Source of the DNA: Candidatus Pelagibacter sp.
GTDB taxonomy: Bacteria; Pseudomonadota; Alphaproteobacteria; Pelagibacterales; Pelagibacteraceae
NCBI GenBank assembly: GCA_028095445.1
Contig: JAOHCJ010000002.1
Location: 8,798-72,797, forward strand
Direction: 5' to 3'
DNA: 64,000 bases
The notes beneath the pieces were generated by a model. The model worked only from the letters and a program-made list of their open reading frames with translations. It made no database searches and was not told the origin of the DNA. The translations under genes were made by a program, and so were the position numbers. Of this stretch, positions 62,479-64,000 are shown in pieces. Position 1 is the first letter of the stretch. Every line of letters starts with the position of its first letter.

Positions 62479-62505
62479 TTAATTTAAAGAGGTTATTTAA
62501 ATTAA
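62479..62505. repeat. 10-bp-arm inverted repeat overlapping the tctA stop codon
   Basis: TTAATTTAAA and TTTAAATTAA are exact reverse complements separated by GAGGTTA. The right arm contains the tctA stop codon. No long U-tract follows in the tctA direction (AAATCTG comes next), so if it ends transcription it is an imperfect terminator. It may instead protect the message 3' end. Confidence 0.4.
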
Positions 62506-64000
62506 CTTACTCTATGAGATTCATTTTTAAAAGTTTTATATATTTGCCAACCTACAATTAATATTGTTGTTGCCAATATACTGGCTGTAAGAGTTCTGTC
62601 CCAAAGGAATGTCCATGAACCATCACTTAATAATAAAGACCTTCTTAAATTTTCTTCCATCAATCCGCCTAGCACAAATGCCAAAATAAGTGGTGGCATC
62701 GGAAAATCGTATAAGCGCATAAAAGTTGCAACAACTGCAATTCCTATCATTAAATAAATATCAAAATTATTAAATGACATTACATAAATTCCTGTGATTG
62801 AAAAAAACAAGATTAGGGGAATTAAATAATTTTTAGGAACAGCTAGTATTCTGGCAATATAAGGAATTAAAGGTAAATTTAATATAAGCAGTATTACCAT
62901 TCCAATATACATCGACATTATTACTGACCAGAAAATTTCAGGATTTGTTACATACAGTCTTGGACCGGGCTGAATACCAAATCCCAACAGTGCTCCCAAC
63001 ATTACAGCGGTAGTACCACTTCCAGGAATTCCTAAAGTTAATAATGGAACAAATGCCCCTGAACATGCTGCATTATTTGCGGTTTCAGGTGCAGCAAGAC
63101 CATGAACACTTCCTTTTCCAAATTTTTCTTTTTCTTCGTCACTTACTAAATTTCTTTCCATTCCATACGCCAAGAAAGATGCAATGGTTGCTCCTGCCCC
63201 AGGTAAAACTCCAATTAAAAAACCTATTATTGAATTTCTAGGAATAGTTTTTAACATTTTTGCTCTTTCTTCTTTGTTAATCTTAATTGAACCTAATTCT
63301 GTCAATGAAACTTGTCTTGCAGCAGCAGTTGGATCATTTCTTTTTAATATAATTGTTAATGCTTCACTCATTGCAAAGGTTGCCATCACAACTAAAACAA
63401 AACTTATTCCATCAGTTAAGTTCATATTGTTAAAGGTAAATCTTGTAATATCAGATAAACTATCTTGACCAACAGATGCTAACATCAAACCAAGTACCAC
63501 CATCATCATTGCTTTTATAAATTGACCCTTTGAGGAGAATGCTGCAATAGCTGTTAAACCTAAGATCATTAAAGCAAAATAATCTGGTGATCTAAAGGAT
63601 AAACTTACTTTAGATAAACTTGGAGCCAAAAATAATAAATAAACTGCAGCAAGCGTGCCTCCTGCAAAAGAACTCCAAGCAGCAATTGCTAATGCTTTTC
63701 CAGCTTTACCTTGTTGTGCCATTGGATAGCCATCAAATGATGTTGCTACAGTTCCTGGAACACCTGGTGCATTTAACAATATAGAAGAAGTTGATCCTCC
63801 AAATACAGCTCCATAATAAACTCCAGCCATTAAAATTAAACCAGTTGCTGGATCAAAACCATAGGTAATTGGTATCATTAAAGCGATTGCTGTCATTGGA
63901 CCAAGGCCTGGCAACATTCCTATAATTGTTCCAAAAAAACAACCAATCATAACCATGAATATGTTTTGAAAAGTAAGAGCAGTTTTTAAACCAATTAAAA
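62502..64000 (-). CDS. tctA: Tripartite tricarboxylate transporter large membrane subunit TctA, 5' end cut by window edge
   Basis: Large membrane subunit of a TTT-type secondary transporter for citrate-like or other organic acids, working with a periplasmic TctC and small TctB. The frame is open to base 64000 and continues past the Met at 63956 with LKTALTFQNIFMVMIGC, which matches the TctA N-terminus, so the true start is outside. Family segments: GTIIGMLPGLGPMTAIALMIPITYG, GGSTSSILLNAPGVPGTVATSFDGYPMAQQGKAGKAL and PLLTLGIPGSGTTAVMLGALLGFGIQPGP. About twelve hydrophobic segments. TctB/TctC would be expected upstream on the minus strand, beyond the window. Confidence 0.94.
   Translation of the reverse strand, partial: LIGLKTALTFQNIFMVMIGCFFGTIIGMLPGLGPMTAIALMIPITYGFDPATGLILMAGVYYGAVFGGSTSSILLNAPGVPGTVATSFDGYPMAQQGKAGKALAIAAWSSFAGGTLAAVYLLFLAPSLSKVSLSFRSPDYFALMILGLTAIAAFSSKGQFIKAMMMVVLGLMLASVGQDSLSDITRFTFNNMNLTDGISFVLVVMATFAMSEALTIILKRNDPTAAARQVSLTELGSIKINKEERAKMLKTIPRNSIIGFLIGVLPGAGATIASFLAYGMERNLVSDEEKEKFGKGSVHGLAAPETANNAACSGAFVPLLTLGIPGSGTTAVMLGALLGFGIQPGPRLYVTNPEIFWSVIMSMYIGMVILLILNLPLIPYIARILAVPKNYLIPLILFFSITGIYVMSFNNFDIYLMIGIAVVATFMRLYDFPMPPLILAFVLGGLMEENLRRSLLLSDGSWTFLWDRTLTASILATTILIVGWQIYKTFKNESHRVS

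Noticed and set aside
63044..63468. Plus-strand open frames opposite tctA
   Set aside because: The minus strand gives a continuous TctA with all family segments; the plus-strand products are shadows.

Overview
The window looks like a core-genome segment of a SAR11-clade alphaproteobacterium (Candidatus Pelagibacter or a close relative). The sequence is strongly AT-rich and lysine/asparagine/isoleucine-rich in translation. Spacers are mostly 0-60 bp and many neighbouring genes overlap by 1-40 bp. It carries a heterotetrameric sarcosine oxidase operon next to an amino-acid-type uptake system, and a TctA-type carboxylate transporter, all typical of methylated-amine and organic-acid use by marine oligotrophs. 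The species call is inferred from gene content and protein style; no database search was possible. No gene-free stretch exceeds 300 bases. The longest, 62285-62501, holds a truncated tRNA-Thr and small hairpins. No rRNA, transposon, CRISPR array or prophage gene was seen.

Region 1 (1-5518): a minus-strand run dapA-smpB-folK-spoT (spoT is cut by the left edge), a divergent plus-strand lytic transglycosylase, and a tRNA-Ser(GCT) facing it. Region 2 (5587-12527): soxB-soxD-soxA-soxG for oxidative demethylation of sarcosine to glycine, then a periplasmic amino-acid-binding protein, an ABC permease with a lipoprotein-like N-terminus, and a small GNAT. No ATPase gene is present. Region 3 (12552-20088, minus): a small membrane protein, a methyltransferase, a secreted nuclease, a MATE exporter, the tRNA hydroxylase trhO, an O-methyltransferase and gatCAB. 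Region 4 (20139-26823, plus): ruvX, pyrB with a catalytically broken dihydroorotase partner (pyrC'), plsY, topA, a small exported protein and a RidA-like protein. Region 5 (26820-32727): ugd-galU, panC, mgtE, lipB and an RluC-type pseudouridine synthase, with interlocking convergent gene ends.

Region 6 (32752-61411, minus) is the giant ribosomal/transcription cluster. In transcription order it reads tRNA-Tyr, tRNA-Gly, tuf, tRNA-Trp, secE, nusG, rplKAJL, rpoBC, then rpsL-rpsG-fusA, the S10 genes, the spc genes with secY and adk, and the alpha genes rpsM-rpsK-rpoA-rplQ, running on into the pseudouridine synthase. Promoter-like sites were read before tRNA-Tyr, before rpsL and before rpsM. A perfect 26-bp inverted repeat separates rplL from rpoB. 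The spc block lacks rpmD and rpmJ, and the str block lacks tuf.

Region 7 (61541-64000): rlmB, a 5' half of a tRNA-Thr gene with no 3' half, and tctA cut by the right edge. Most of the window is ordinary housekeeping. The points most worth a second look are the broken tRNA-Thr gene, the non-catalytic PyrC homologue, the lipobox on the ABC permease, the rplL-rpoB hairpin, the palindrome before soxB and the TTAA-interlocked convergent stops.
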